64,000 nucleotides of DNA from Rhyacophila brunnea (lineage: Eukaryota > Arthropoda > Insecta > Trichoptera > Rhyacophilidae), in contig JAGYXB010001065.1 in the NCBI GenBank assembly GCA_022495005.1, positions 357,493-421,492 on the forward strand. The letters are read 5' to 3'. Positions within the stretch are counted from its first letter, which is position 1; each line of letters begins with the position of its first letter. The notes under the pieces are model-generated. The model searched no databases. It had not been told where the DNA came from and saw only the letters and a list, made by a program, of their open reading frames with translations. The position numbers were made by a program, and so were the translations under genes. Of this stretch, positions 37,027 to 48,877 are shown piece by piece.

Positions 37027-37353
37027 GTGTGTGCTCGTTGGATACCCAAAATGCCGACGGAAGCTCACAAGCAAATCGTGTGAAAAGCACTCAGGTCTTT
37101 TTGGACCATTTTCTCAACAAAGACGAGACTTTTTTGGACTATATCGTCAAAGGCGACGAAACATGAGTTCACCGCACTAACCTCAGGCTAAAAAAGGCAA
37201 TCAATGAGATGGCGCCACCCCTCTTCACCTCGCTCCCGAAAATTTCGTCTGACAATTTCAAGCCGGAAAATCATGACAACCGTGTTTTGGGATCGAAAAA
37301 GCGTTATTCTAGTCGAATTTTTGCCTCAAGAGAGCCCATCAACACCAACCCGT
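37027..37353 (+). pseudogene. mariner transposase fragment
   Basis: Collinear mariner motifs are seen across three frames: VCARWIPKMPTEAHK, then a frame giving GDET-stop-VH, in which the Trp of the conserved GDETWVH is a TGA stop. Next comes MRWRHPSSPR, and then VFWDRKSVILVEFLP, containing the second catalytic Asp. The N-terminal helix-turn-helix region and the terminal repeats are absent, and at least two frameshifts are present. A family A copy begins 88 bp downstream. Confidence 0.85.
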
Positions 37354-37440
37354 TAAGTGAGAAAAACACCCTCCATAAATTTGCTCCTATAATTATTAAA
37401 AAAATGCTAACTAAAAAAGTGCTATTTTACTTAATGATTA

Positions 37441-38474
37441 TTAAGGGGGGACATGCTCGTCGAAGGTCAAAATTGAGTTTTTATTGTATTTTCAAACCAT
37501 GATCCTGTACACTCCTTAAACGTTGTAGATAATCTATTTATATAATTTTGAAGCCTTATTATCCTTGATAGTTATTTTAAACATTTGATGACTGCATAAA
37601 GTATTTTTGTTACATAAAATAGTATTCTTTTAAACCTCTCGCTCTAATGTTTTAGAATATAGTCATATTTCGGTACATAAGTGTGCAGTGGTGTTAAATT
37701 TTTTACATTTATTAATTTTTAAACGCATTTATAAAACCATCTGTATAATTTGTATCGACATTATTTTAGTGAAATATTTAAGATAAAAAATTATATTGAT
37801 AATCTCTGTGATCCTAAATTTGATAAGAATTGGGCATTTTATTATTCAAAAAATGGGCAAAATTAACACATTTGAAGATAATTCTAAAGATACTAATTAT
37901 AAGCTATGTCTTTGACCATTCAAGTGTGATAAACATCTTACGAATAATGATTGGTTTATAATAATTATTGACCTAAGAATAAGGTAGTGTTTTTTTGAAA
38001 TACGCCATTTCTTTTGGCATTCCCCAGTGTTTAAGCTATAACATACGGCCGTAGCCATAAATTGACAAACTATTATTGAAGTAGGGAGTAAAATGATGTT
38101 AACGCACATTATTTAACACATCAATTATTTATTATTTAACAGTTAACGCACATTACAAAAATTATCTCGTAATAAATTATACTAATGGTTTTAAAAATGC
38201 GTTTAAAAATTAAAAAATGTAAAAAATCTTAACACCACCGCACAGTTATGTACCGAAATATGACTATATTCTAAAACATTAGAGCGAGAGGTTTAAAAGA
38301 ATACTATTTTATGTAACAAAAATACTTTATGCAGTCACCAAATGTTTAAAATAACTATAAAAGATAATAAGGCTTCAAAATTATATAAATAGATTATCTA
38401 CAACGTTTAAGGAGTGTCCAGGATCATGGTTTGAAAATACAATAAAAACTCAATTTTGACCTACGACGAGCACG
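37441..38474. mobile_element. foldback family A, copy with deleted centre (A4)
   Basis: Starts TTAA-GGGGGGACATGCTCGTCG at 37441, as in A3. The left arm runs to about 38110 (AGTAGGGAGTAAAATGATGT). An AT filler at 38110-38150 follows, then only the outer part of the right arm, beginning TTACAAAAATTATCTCGTAA. It ends CGACGAGCACGTG at 38474 without the last bases or TTAA. It shares the ATTATCTCGTAATAAATTAT variant with A3 but not with A2 or A5, so A3 and A4 are a subfamily. Confidence 0.85.
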
Positions 38475-38890
38475 TGATACGTTGATGTGATATGATGATT
38501 AATGTAATTAAATGATAATTCACTTGTAGAATTTTATTTTATAATTACATATCTTTAATGTGTTTACTTACTTATAAAATGACTATTTATCCAATATAAT
38601 TTATATTAGTGCTATGATATTATGATGCTGAGTACCAACAACTCAATAAACCAACTGGATTTATTTAAAAATCGCTAAAATTACAAGGAATACCTTCAAC
38701 AATGGGTTTCGCGGAAACCATTTTGGCGTACTGTAAAAAACTGTGGAAAATGCCTATCTCGGATCCCAAGAAATAAATTTTACAAAATTTTGATAATTTT
38801 TATTTCTCGAGAAATCACAATGAGATTCTCGTGAGATCAAGGTTACCGACCACAGTCGGAATTTTAGAAAAAAAAATAATGGAATTTCTT
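38475..38890. other. spacer, nothing recognised
   Basis: AT-rich sequence with a few CTCGAG/GAGATTCTCG-type words; no gene. Confidence 0.35.
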
Positions 38891-40637
38891 AGGAATTCAA
38901 GTTAACACATTTATATTTTTATAAAAAATCGATGTTTTTCAAAATAAATATAAAAAATTATAAAACTATGAATTAGTCAAAAATCTCTTTATGAGAATAT
39001 AGGAAACTTAATAAACTAAATTTTCATATTAAATATGATTAAAAATAATTTGTAATAATAAGATGGGATCCTTAAAAAAATCACATTTTATAACATTATT
39101 TTTTTTAATAGATCACTTGATTTTCACTGTTTTTGAGATAGATTTTGAATATGATTCTACATTTCCATCTCAATAAACTGATAAACCTAAGTAGGTAAGT
39201 CAGAAGTTAAACTGTATTAGTTTTGTGTTTGAAAATATTAGTTAACTTTAAAACCATAAACAATGCAATAAATAAACAAAATAATATATCTACAATATTT
39301 TTTCATACAATAAAACATTATTAAATTGTTTCCAATTAGACAAGCATAACTTTCCATCTTTATTTTAAATAATAATTATAGCCCAGATTTACGTTAATCA
39401 AGTAAAGCATAAATTTTATCTTCCCAACAATGACCAAATCAGTTATGTAAGGTTATCTTTGATTTAAAAAAAATACATTTTTCTTTTTAATGTTTTCAGA
39501 TACTTACATATTTATTAATTAAAACAATGATTTGATTTTCCCCATCTCCACCCACCATGTATATGCAGCCACGGTTTGTGCACGGCCGCCTTCCATGACA
39601 CTATACCACGTGTCAGAATGAAAAAAATTAATGCTAGACTTCCTTGTCCCGAACAGATGCTGCACGGGACTGATGTAGCAACCATGCACCTTAGTGCTCA
39701 AAGAAAGAGTTTTAGAAAATAACAAGAATCTTGACTTGCTCTGCCGTCATTTATCTTTAATGACATGAAGTGTCCTCTGTACCCGTGTACAGAAACTCTG
39801 CCGAAACAGGGTAGTCAGGAGTTGAAAGTGATGCATCTAAGGAGGGATTGGAATTATTCCGTCCTCCGTATGACGAAGCAAATTTTTCAAATGCCTCAAA
39901 GTTGGCCTTGGTTCATATCAAATCGGCGTGGCTAATCGGGCCCGTGTGTGGACACTTCCATCCGCTCGGTCGGATCCCATCAACGGGTAGACCCAGAGGA
40001 CGTATTAGGCGTCTTGATGGTCGTGCCCGCATGTGCATTCCGGCCCACGTCCTATCAAGCGAAAACTATGCAGCTTGGCTGCGAAGTCACCATGACCGGT
40101 AAGGAACTGGCTTACCCAGTGTGTTGGTCTTAGTTGTCTCATCTGACATTTAAGTTAAGCGCTCTCCACCGAAACCCGCCCCGCACCACACTCAGTCTTA
40201 ATCGAACGTATCGCGGGGCCCTGCAATTGGTGATGTGAAGCATCTGAAACAATTGGACTGGGAGTGTCCTGGAAGAAGATGCCAAAGACTTAGGTTGCTA
40301 CGCTCAGAGTGAGCTCTGACTGAGTTTAATGAGTTTATTTTAATGCAAAGTGCCAGGAAGAAAAAAGCACATGGAAATTACTAAAAGAAAATGAAGTAAC
40401 ATTGTGTATACAGCAAATATGAATATTCAAAGAGGGGGCTTTCCTCTCGTTCGGAACACACACTCAGACATTCCCAGAGGATGTGGTTGGCATCCTGTAT
40501 TTCCCCTCCGCATGGACATGTCGGACGGCTAGCAAGTCCAAGCTCGTATAAATTGTAAAGTATCAAAAAAATGTCCCCAATTGTAAGCTTCGTATTTTTC
40601 CGCTAAGTGCTTCTGGTATGTAGAGGATTCGCCTTAA
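38891..40637 (+). repeat. foldback family B solo arm with insertions (B2)
   Basis: Starts near the family B centre (GGAATTCAAGTTAACACATT), follows one arm through ATCGATGTTTTTCAAAATAA and TAATGTTTTCAGATACTTAC, and ends GCAAGCTT-like AAGCTTCGTATTTTTCCGCT...TTCGCC-TTAA at 40637. It is interrupted at about 39110-39445 by unassigned AT-rich sequence and at about 39530-40550 by a LINE-containing insertion. The second arm is absent. Confidence 0.7.
40165..40550 (-). pseudogene. LINE family E 3' end (minus strand)
   Basis: Minus-strand frame from about 40566 reads ELGLASRPTCPCGGEIQDAN then HILWEC, the C-terminal CCHC-like motif (C-x-C-x9-H-x4-C) that follows the RNase H/RT region in Jockey- and R1-type LINEs. 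Downstream (40375-40165) is a 3' UTR shared with 45.5-46.3 kb: CACTTTGCATT-type block, ACTCAGTCAGAGCTCACT, and GTTCGATTAAGACTGAGTGT. Severely 5' truncated. The remainder of the insertion (39530-40160), with ORFs at 39848-40133, is unassigned. Confidence 0.65.
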
Positions 40638-41681
40638 AGAGATTTAATTTCTTATAATTTCGACCTGTTTTTATATTAGTATTTATAACTGTGAAATTAT
40701 GTGTTTTTAAAATATTCACATCTACCAGTAATGTCAATCCCTGCTTTGAAGACTCAAGAGCCGCGACTAGACGTTTTACTAATAATTATTATTCATAGAT
40801 ACGGAAACTACCCATAAGTTGCGTACATTATTGTGTATAATCTGCCTTCCACATTCCAAAACACAACGCATAATAGGGTCTATACAAATCCCTCAGATTT
40901 AACGTAATAATCTCTCATATTAAGATAGAGTAACTTTAAAACCGCTTCTTTAAAATGATGCAACAATGTTATGTAGTTATGTAGATTTAGACGACAAACA
41001 TTATTTAAGTTAAATTACAAGATAAAAAGAACTTTTTATATACCACATTTTTAAATTTTCTGTTCAATCATATAAACTTGACAATTCTATGTATTAATAA
41101 ATACTTTTTTTTGTACTTCATAGAAATACTGAATAAATATAGAATACTGAAATGTCATTTTGACATTTCATATTGATTTCCATAGTAACGCACGTATATA
41201 TTAAAAATTTGGTTGTTAGGACCCACTTAGCAACCAATTATGTGTTTTGCTTTTTACGATTTTTTTCCGAAATAACTTTCCATACAAAACAGAATTAACT
41301 GAAAATTAGTTCAATTCTGCTTAATGCCAATGGCGATGGCAAAAGTATTAAAATAATGGATTGTCATCATGTTCTGATATATTCTAAAAGTTTCAAATGT
41401 TTAGCTAGTCGGGAAGTTAGTTAAAAATCTTCAATCTTCCAATACAAATCTTGGACAAACAAGAAAACGAGCTATTAAAAACGTGGTAAAATAATTGGTA
41501 TCAGGGAAGTATGCATATCGACTAAACTAATTACCGCCACCTAGTGGTGTAGTTTTAACTAAAACAGTACCGGGTCACAGTTTTTAAACATCCTTAATTG
41601 GAATTGTATTTGAAAAATAATCAATAACTAGTAATTACAATCGTAATTGCAATTCAGTGTCCCGGCCTGTCTATAGTAGAC
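40638..41681. other. spacer, nothing recognised
   Basis: AT-rich; no coding or repeat signature recognised. Confidence 0.4.
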
Positions 41682-41727
41682 CAGTGGTGGTGAACCTATG
41701 GCACGCGTGCCACCACTGGCACACGTA

Positions 41728-42316
41728 GAGTTGGGTTTCGGGAATTCTCGAGAAATTTTCGAGATTTTCAATCCCGAATCTCGAGAATTGAAATTTTTAA
41801 CATTTCGGGAAATCCCGGATCTCGAGAATCTTTTCTCGGGAATCGGGATTTTTTTAAAACGAAAAACTATTTTTCTATATGAAAAAAGTAGACAAAAAAC
41901 ATAAAACGTTCACAGACTGATCGGGGAATTTAACACAATTAAGCTAACTTTGACTCAAAATGAGCGCAATTTTTCAACGTCAGGAAATTTCGTATCTAAA
42001 AAACGTACGCCATTGTCTGACGTAGCGATTGAGAGTCTGTGACTTTTGAAATTCTATTTTAATAAGTAATGTTTTGAATTATTTTTGTTTTCCTACTTCT
42101 ATTTGTTTGTCTTTTTATATAAATATAAAAAATCATATTTTTTTTGGAATTTCTCTGTTTTTACACCGATTTTAGGATTTTTACAGGTTTTTTTTAAATT
42201 TCCCGATATCTCGAGAATTCTTTTCTGAAAATCCCGAATCTTGAGAATTCAAAATTTCATCATTTCGGGTAATCCCGAATCTCGAGATTGAGATTTTCTC
42301 GGAAAATACCCAACTC
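41728..42316. mobile_element. TA-flanked MITE rich in CTCGAGA motifs, nested in the hAT
   Basis: Inverted ends GAGTTGGGT...ACCCAACTC lie between duplicated TA (41726-41727 and 42317-42318). Removing it rejoins the hAT subterminal sequence. Both halves are dense in CTCGAGA, CCCGAA and ATTTCGGG words arranged in inverse, so the ends fold over about 120 bp while the middle is AT-rich. The TA target suits the Tc1/mariner group. No product: the open frame at 41698-41904 crosses the junction and is spurious. Confidence 0.75.
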
Positions 42317-42639
42317 TAGGCACGCGTTTGAAGAGAAAAAATAGCAGGCAAATACTCTTCAAGAATAAGCATTACGTTTAATATAAATATATAATGCATA
42401 GGACGGTCCTTAGGCTTTATGCATCACATATAATATTATCGCACTAACCTCATCAGGCGGTGTGGGGTTTGCCAACGCTGTTATAGACTATAGTACTATC
42501 ATTGGCGGCTTAATCCGGAAAAACCTAGCAGGTCAATTTTGAATATATTATTTTAATTTGCCTTTTCGTTGTATACTGAAAAGACGTATTGCAAATTGAC
42601 TTTTTATACATTATAGAATAAGTGCTAGAAATTGTTATA

Positions 42640-43245
42640 GGTCGGTACCTACTAACCCTTCAAAAAATGTCCGTTTTTCATAACGCCAACCCATCGTTAA
42701 CCGAAATTGCACACAACGCATTATAATTTTTTGTAAATCAGGTCCACTTTTCTTTCTTTGCTTTTTGAAAAAATCATCAATCACACGATTATAAAAATTG
42801 TCTATTTTTCCCACATATTTTTTTTCAATACTGAGCATTGCAAGAGCGGTCAGTCTATCCTGGCCCTATTGCGTAGAAAGGTTTTTATTCTTTTGAGAGT
42901 GGAAAACATCTTTCACTTTCAACTGTTGTCATTGGTATGACGCAAATAAATTGGAGAACTTTGATCGACTCGGAAAATGTTTCGTTGAAATTATTGCTGA
43001 GTAAAAAATGTAGAAGAGAAACTGCACTAATAGCGCCATGCAAATCATCTCGTTGATAAAACACCAATAATTCATTTTTAACTTGATTATGTTTATTTCT
43101 TCTAACAGTTTTACCAAATTTACTTGACGTGTGGGAAAATTATTTTTAAAATCAGTGTAATTTTCTTTATTGAACAAATCGGATATAATGAGATGATCGT
43201 TGGATGCAAATCGTGCTTCCATTTCCATTATAATTGTATCACAGA
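42640..43245 (-). pseudogene. hAT transposase C-terminal region
   Basis: Minus-strand frames in order: MEMEARFASNDHLI, LVKLLEEINIIKLK, FYQRDDLHGAISAVSLLHFL, NFNETFSESIKVLQFICVIP, MTTVESERCFPLSK and, after frameshifts, MLSIEKKYVGKIDNFYNRVI. This is the hAT dimerisation domain (TVESERCFS-x-L-x-RIK-x-x-R...ALAMLSIEK) as found in ZMYM1/TTF-type transposases. The expected FSTLKRIK is replaced by a stop, and at least two frameshifts occur. No catalytic N-terminal half is seen. Confidence 0.8.
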
Positions 43246-43770
43246 CTTCAATTGCTACTGCGTGCGTACTAACTGCTTCACAAAAATGTTATAAATCACC
43301 AAAAACTCCTTATATATTATTAAAATAACCAAAGGCATTCGTCAAAACCTGTCAACGAATCCGAACCGCATACACAGTTGCGTCTTGAGACCAATTATCT
43401 AGTCAGTGTTATCATTCTGTTTCATTTAATTAGGTGAAAAAATCTTTTGTCTCACACTCGGGCATTGCCGATATTACAGTAATTCACGCACCGTTACAAG
43501 CTTCGATCTCGTATTTTGTGTTATATCGATCTCTGTCTTATGTATGAGAAACGAGAGAGAAAATTTTATAAAAATATTCAATTTGGGTCAATTTTCAGAC
43601 TGCCGGCGAACACAATATTTTTGTTCGGGGAATTATCGCCCAAACAAAAAAGCCCAATAGACTGGGTTGACACAATATCGCGCGCCCTATAATTTCAAAT
43701 CCACCGATTATTATTAATATTATTATATATGACATTGCACATATTATTAATATTATTATGTCGATTGTAA

Positions 43771-43918
43771 TGCCGGGTCCACACCGAAAACAAGTCGCGC
43801 GACAACTCGTTAAATTTTACGATAAGCATGATAATTATCGTAAAATTTCTTAAGCAATTATGATAATTATCGTAAAATTTAACGAGTTGTCGCGCGACTT
43901 GTTGCCGGTGTGGCCGCA
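43771..43918. mobile_element. 148-bp foldback MITE
   Basis: The arms contain ACAAGTCGCGCGACAACTCG and TTAAATTTTACGATAA and their inverses. Terminal sequences GCCGGGTCCACACCG and CGGTGTGGCCGCA are also roughly inverse. The whole unit folds into one hairpin with a double CGATAATTATCG core. GC-rich ends stand out from the flanks. Superfamily unknown; the target duplication is unclear. Confidence 0.75.
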
Positions 43919-43992
43919 CTTTTAGGTATTTATTTTGGCAGGTCAATGACCGAATGACCTATAGAGGGAGCCGCCAGTGAGTACTATACAAC

Positions 43993-44460
43993 TATACTGC
44001 CGTACTAAGCACAGAGGCCGTATCTGCATTTAAGGCAAGTGGGAGATCTGAGCTTTCATATTATTTTATTTTTCCTGCTAAAACTGGGGAACTTTTTATT
44101 TATTTTATTTGCCTTTAATAGTTAATTTTGGTTTAAGATTTGTTTACATACCGTAAAAATTTGATTTATGTCATTATAATTATTAAAATTATGTATTGAT
44201 ATTAGCCGTATATATGTCAGATACGGCTAATATCCCTTAGTAAATGATAGTTACAACCGAATCGCTTAGTATTTATCGAGTTTTTTCTCAAACTCCGTAG
44301 ATACGGCTATTAAAACCCTTGATTTCTCCGTAACTATAGTAGTTACAGCTTGGATTTATTCGCCGATCTTATACAAAAACTCTGCAGAATCTAAATATCT
44401 AAAAACATGAAAATACCTAAATACGTCAGTTACGGCCTCTGTGTTTAGTACGGCAGTATA
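43993..44460. mobile_element. TIR MITE with inner hairpin
   Basis: TATACTGCCGTACTAAGCAC at 43993 pairs with the right end at 44460 (reverse complement TATACTGCCGTACTAAACAC). The match continues AGAGGCCGTA for a TIR of about 35 bp, probably in a TA target. Inside, 44200-44235 forms a second hairpin (GATATTAGCCGTAT...ATACGGCTAATATC). The GATACGGCT word recurs several times. Non-coding. Confidence 0.75.
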
Positions 44461-45330
44461 GCGGCGTTCGTATGAATGACAACTGACTATTGTGCGAGGC
44501 ATTGCTATGAGATGTCATTATATTAAGTATTTTTTTATTCTGCTACACATAGCACACACAACAACCACGATAAAGCCGATTCGTGTTCCGGTACTGTCCG
44601 TTTCAAATTATCCGGCATGTAAAGTTAATATTAATATTTTTGGTGTTCATATTTTCACTAAAAACAGTACGGAAATGTTCAATTATAGATTTTTTAATGT
44701 TGTGTTTCAATAGTATACAAAGTACGCTGAAGAAATTTATATTACAAATAATACAATAATTATTATGATACTTAGATACGATACGAGTACCTATCTAACT
44801 TTCAAAAATACTCCCACGGGGAGATTATACTTTCTTAAATGTTACAAATTGCTTATACTAATGGTGAGAAAATATTTTAATATATTTTATTTAATATAAA
44901 CACATTTTCAAACCTCTCAGTGTAGGTAATAAACTATGTCACCCAAAATTTGTGACCGTAAAATAGCTGTACACAAAATGTTTTAATAGTTTAATCGATG
45001 GGTCGAAATAAAATGGTCGGGAGGATTCTGAATCTAATTAATCCAGACAAATAAAGTGATTACTAAGTACCTATAAGCTGTTTATTGTTATCAAGCTAAA
45101 AGTTAAAACACAACACAACATTGTTGTCGAGATAGGTGAAAATCAAATGACTAAATTTTCTCAGATTCTTCAATATTGTAATCAATCCTGTATCAGGTAA
45201 CAGGGATCCATTTGAATTCTCTACTATAAATATTGTTCATTGATTACTAAGCCATATATTTAATTTATCAATCAATTATTTCAATAATCAAATATGTCGT
45301 ACCTCTCCAATCGCGACGTATCGGCTATGT
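44461..45330. other. spacer, nothing recognised
   Basis: An ORF at 44492-44713 (73 codons) starts just outside the MITE and has no recognised domain. Otherwise AT-rich. Confidence 0.35.
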
Positions 45331-45365
45331 CAGTATTTTTCAAACTGTGGTACCCGAAATAGTTG
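45331..45365 (+). repeat. hAT-type terminus
   Basis: CAGTATTTTTCAAACTGTGG followed by TACCCGAA matches the common hAT end CAGTGGTTCTCAAACTGTGG. No opposite end was found; the LINE remnant that follows may be inserted in it. Confidence 0.4.
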
Positions 45366-45729
45366 AAGCGGTAAGCGTCTGATGTTTTTTTTCGTGAAAA
45401 ATAATTAACTTTTTAAGCAGTTTTAGGCACAGTATGGCCAACAGTACTGTAATAAAATTGTATTAAATTGAAGTTCGAGTAATATGTACAATTAGAGTGG
45501 CCATTAATTTAAAGATTTGTTTACGCCTCTCTTGCACCCACGATGCTCCTCAAAGGTGAGAAGGCCTTTGTCGGTGACTTTCACCTTGCCCCGCCTCCAA
45601 ACTTTGATGCTGAAAAAGCACCCCTGAGGAATTATGACGCTGGACGCGGAATTGAAGACCTGGCAGCAAAAGTGGGATGCTTCCACCAAAGACAGGCACA
45701 CATATTTTGTTTTTCCCTAATGTACACAA

Positions 45730-46300
45730 GTCAGTTTTTGACTCGCCATCGTAGAATCGCTACCATTGAGCTTGGACTTGTCACCCGACCAACATGTCCA
45801 TGCGGCGGAGAACTACAAACAGGATGCAAACCATATTTCCTGGGAACGTCAGAAAATATGCTTCAAGAGTTCTCTTCACATAATTTTTCTATGTCCGTAT
45901 TTTTTTGTCCTATGCCTTTGTGGATACCTCGCATTTACTATCGAGTTTATTTAAGGACTTTGGCACGCAAACTACTTTACTTGATGCTAGTCAAATAAAA
46001 ATTGTGCCGGCTGAGAAATCTATGTCCGTATTGTTTAGCTTTGTTTTTTTTTATATTATATTTATAATTAAACTAATTTTATTTTTTGTTAGTTTTCCAT
46101 GCCTTTCTCTGGCACTTTTCATTAACTTAAGACATCTCAGTAAACTCAGTCAAAGCTCACTTGAGAGCGTGGCGACCTCAGTCTCGGGTATCTGGTCCGA
46201 CATTACCAGGATACGTGATCTTACAGTTACGTTACTTACGTGGGACGTTACCTCGTGATACGCTTGATTAAAATCGAGCGTGGTGCGAGAGGGGTTGGTT
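45730..46300 (+). pseudogene. LINE family E 3' end (plus strand)
   Basis: Frames around 45730-45850 read FLTRHRRIATIELGLVTRPT then CPCGGELQ; a +1 shift gives QDANHISWE. This is the same CCHC-like LINE C-terminus as at 40.5 kb. The 3' UTR is also shared, in the same order (CACTTTTCATTAACTT..., ACTCAGTCAAAGCTCACT, GGGACGTTACCTCGTGATAC, GCTTGATTAAAATCGAGCGT). No RT catalytic motifs remain. Two long overlapping open frames (45543-45998 and 45905-46258) are parts of this decayed unit and not genes. Confidence 0.65.
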
Positions 46301-47040
46301 TGAAGGGGTCTTTATATACCTCTTTCAAAGTTTCAGCTCGATCGGATGAGGGAAAAAGGTGACCCATTAAACTGATCATTTACGTACGGTCGTCGTACAC
46401 CAAATAATATTATTTATCATTAAAAGTAGGGTGCACCAGTAAAATCAATTCTGTCTAAATAGCTCGTTCGAAGTTTGGGTAGAGTTGTTTTACATTATTG
46501 AAATTGTTTTGCTGTATCTATCTATTGTTCACCGTTGTATATTTTATGCTGAACTTTTATTAATAATTATTGAATATTTTTTTAGAAAAGATTTAGAGTT
46601 TAGACAGTCGTGACGACCATCTAAGAAATATTGCATTGGGAAAGCAGTAGTTTTACTTCCATTTATGAGATACTGGGATAACATTGATTCCATCAGTCGT
46701 TCAAAAAAAGATGCCATTTAAGCAAACGTTGATGTACATACAGTAAAGTGGTACGTAGAATGGGACACAAATGAATATAATATAAACAATGACAGGTGCT
46801 ATAACTCATGGTTGATATCATCACCTTAAATCCTTCAAACTATTAATTAGCCCAAAAATCTGCCTATATATTATTTAAAAACAAAAAAAAACTGTTGCGA
46901 CAAATATAACCACAATAATTATTGTGCTACAGATTTTTAATTTTACTTCTTTCTACTCCTCTCTCCCATAAGCACTCTTGAAATAATTGCTCCTGGGATA
47001 TTATCAGTCACAAAAAAACTGATGCTTAACACCAAAATGT
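46301..47040. other. spacer, nothing recognised
   Basis: No coding or repeat signature recognised. Confidence 0.35.
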
Positions 47041-47093
47041 AGGGTCCCGTGACACACTTGATTAAGACCACGTATGGTGCGGGGCAGGGCTTC
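47041..47093 (+). repeat. third copy of the LINE E 3' UTR motif
   Basis: AGGGTCCCGTGACACACTTG, ATTAAGACCACGTATGGTGC and GGGGCAGGGC match the minus-strand block at 40222-40165 and, less well, 46243-46298. It is an isolated fragment. Confidence 0.6.
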
Positions 47094-47249
47094 TAATTAA
47101 CCGGAGGAAAGATACTACTCGGTTAGCGGTTATTTTGCGGATAACTAACCGGGCAACTGGTTATAATCGTCGTCTTTAAAAATGAATTTCAAGTATTTTC
47201 GATATTATTTTTTTTATGTTTTTTTCTTGTTGTCTCTACAATTAGCCGG

Positions 47250-47709
47250 CTCGCACATCACAACTCGCCTTGTGTACCTGACGGCCATAAATCAAAACTT
47301 CTGAGACTGCCGGCGAATGTTGCATGCTACAACCTTGCACATCTGCCTAGCGGCAAACGTCAAACGCGAAAAAGGAGAAGTCTCTCGTCTGCCATTTTTA
47401 TTGTGTTGATTGTATGAACAAACGTCAAACGCGGTGACCAGCGATGAGCGAGCAATGACAGTGTAGACAGAGACAGAGACAGAAATGGCCGATGGCCGCA
47501 GGCTGTGCGCATGCGCGGAATCGACATTTTTCGAGATCGACATGCAGGCTTTGGCCAATGCAACTCGAGGTATGTCGCAGGGTCGCAGAGTCGCAGTTGC
47601 ATCGGCCAATCTGCAAAGCTCCATTTGATAACGTTTGTTTCTTGGTTTACGATGACGTCACATCGACGAATTCGTCGTAAGACGCATGCGGCGAGTTCTG
47701 ATGTGCGAG
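47250..47709. mobile_element. TIR element, family D (copy 1), GC-richer
   Basis: CTCGCACATCACAACTCGCC at 47250 pairs with GGCGAGTTCTGATGTGCGAG at 47690-47709 (one mismatch). The 460-bp body is clearly less AT-rich than its surroundings. Several ORFs overlap on both strands (47292-47714), which is what GC-richer DNA gives by chance. A block (CCAATCTGCAAAGCTCCATT) recurs at 49728. Superfamily not identified. Confidence 0.65.
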
Positions 47710-48874
47710 ACTGACGTGAATTTTAGCCTCCTCCTGATAAATGAGACATAACATAATGTTATCCACTTGCTGAACCTACTACGTCCATCTCCATGCTCTG
47801 GATCCAAACACATATTATTGAAAAAGATAATATGACACGTTATCGCTCGCTCATGCGGGTACATAATATAAATAATTTTATTAATATTATATCAGCAGTA
47901 TATGAAGGAAACAAATATAATAATACAACTTTTAATAGTTAATTTAGTAGAAACAATATTATTTTAAATGCGGGGGCTCACAACATTTTAGCCAAAGGAG
48001 CTATTTTAATCGTATGCCATAAAGTTATAGAACATTATTACGTTTGTCCGTCTAAAGTTGATTGCAGTGGCGAAGGGTGACTTTTGGAAAGAGGTAAGCT
48101 GTGGAGATCAGAGAAAAAGAGCACACTTGTCAGGTAACTTACGGGAAATAAGAAGATAATACTTACGATATTACTACTGATGAATAGGTGCAGACTAATG
48201 ACAACGACACACTGGTTTCACCGCTGAATTTGTCAAATTATTTAAATCACTTATGGCAGTAGAATTCCACGCAGACTTTTCTTTAGCAAACAATACGCAT
48301 GGCCAACAAAAAAGTTTGTTTAATGTATAATTGCCAGTTAAAAACAAATATTTATCATATAAATTGTTGTGAAAATGTCTTATATAAGTTTTTTTGCTGT
48401 ATTCAAATCTAAATGAACCCTTGGAAGGTCAAGATAATTTTTAATTTTTGAAAAAACGTCAAACTCTGGAATGATTTTTTTAAAATGCAATCGTTCGCAC
48501 AACATCTTCGATCGGGGCACTAGACAATTTAATAAATACTTATATATGTAAAGCACTGACGAATGATTTTGGTACAATATGAGATAATTTGTCCACATTA
48601 AAAACACAGTAATCCACTGAATTTTGTATTATAAAATTAAACTTTATCACCGTCTTTGAAATATCAATATTACATGAACTGTGAATAGCATATTGTTATG
48701 TTTGTCTATGACTGAAGTAAACTAAATAATAATCGCGAAATACAATATTTATTTTTAACAATTTATAAATTATATGTGATCGAACACAATAGTTTTTTTT
48801 AATCATCCTTATTATTTATTATTTGCCAAAAAGATAGTCATTGACAAATCAACATATAGCGTAAGCTTGTCCTG
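47710..48874. other. AT-rich spacer, nothing recognised
   Basis: One minus-strand ORF (48380-48607) has no recognised domain. Confidence 0.35.
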
Positions 48875-48877
48875 TAA

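Larger units (their letters stand above)
41682..43260 (-). mobile_element. decayed hAT element, interrupted by a MITE
   Basis: A hAT terminus CAGTGGTGGTGAACCTATGG with the inner palindrome CACGCGTGCCACCACTGG begins at 41682. After an inserted MITE (41728-42316) the sequence resumes GGCACGCGTTTGAAG. A minus-strand transposase C-terminus follows at 42640-43245. The N-terminal part and the far terminus were not found, so the right limit is approximate. Confidence 0.65.

Noticed and set aside
37209..37502. 97-codon ORF
   Set aside because: It is an out-of-frame reading of the mariner fragment that continues into the family A element.
47400..47640. Possible host coding exon because of high GC and many ORFs
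   Set aside because: It lies between inverted termini (47250/47709) and part of it recurs at 49.7 kb, so it is a repeat.
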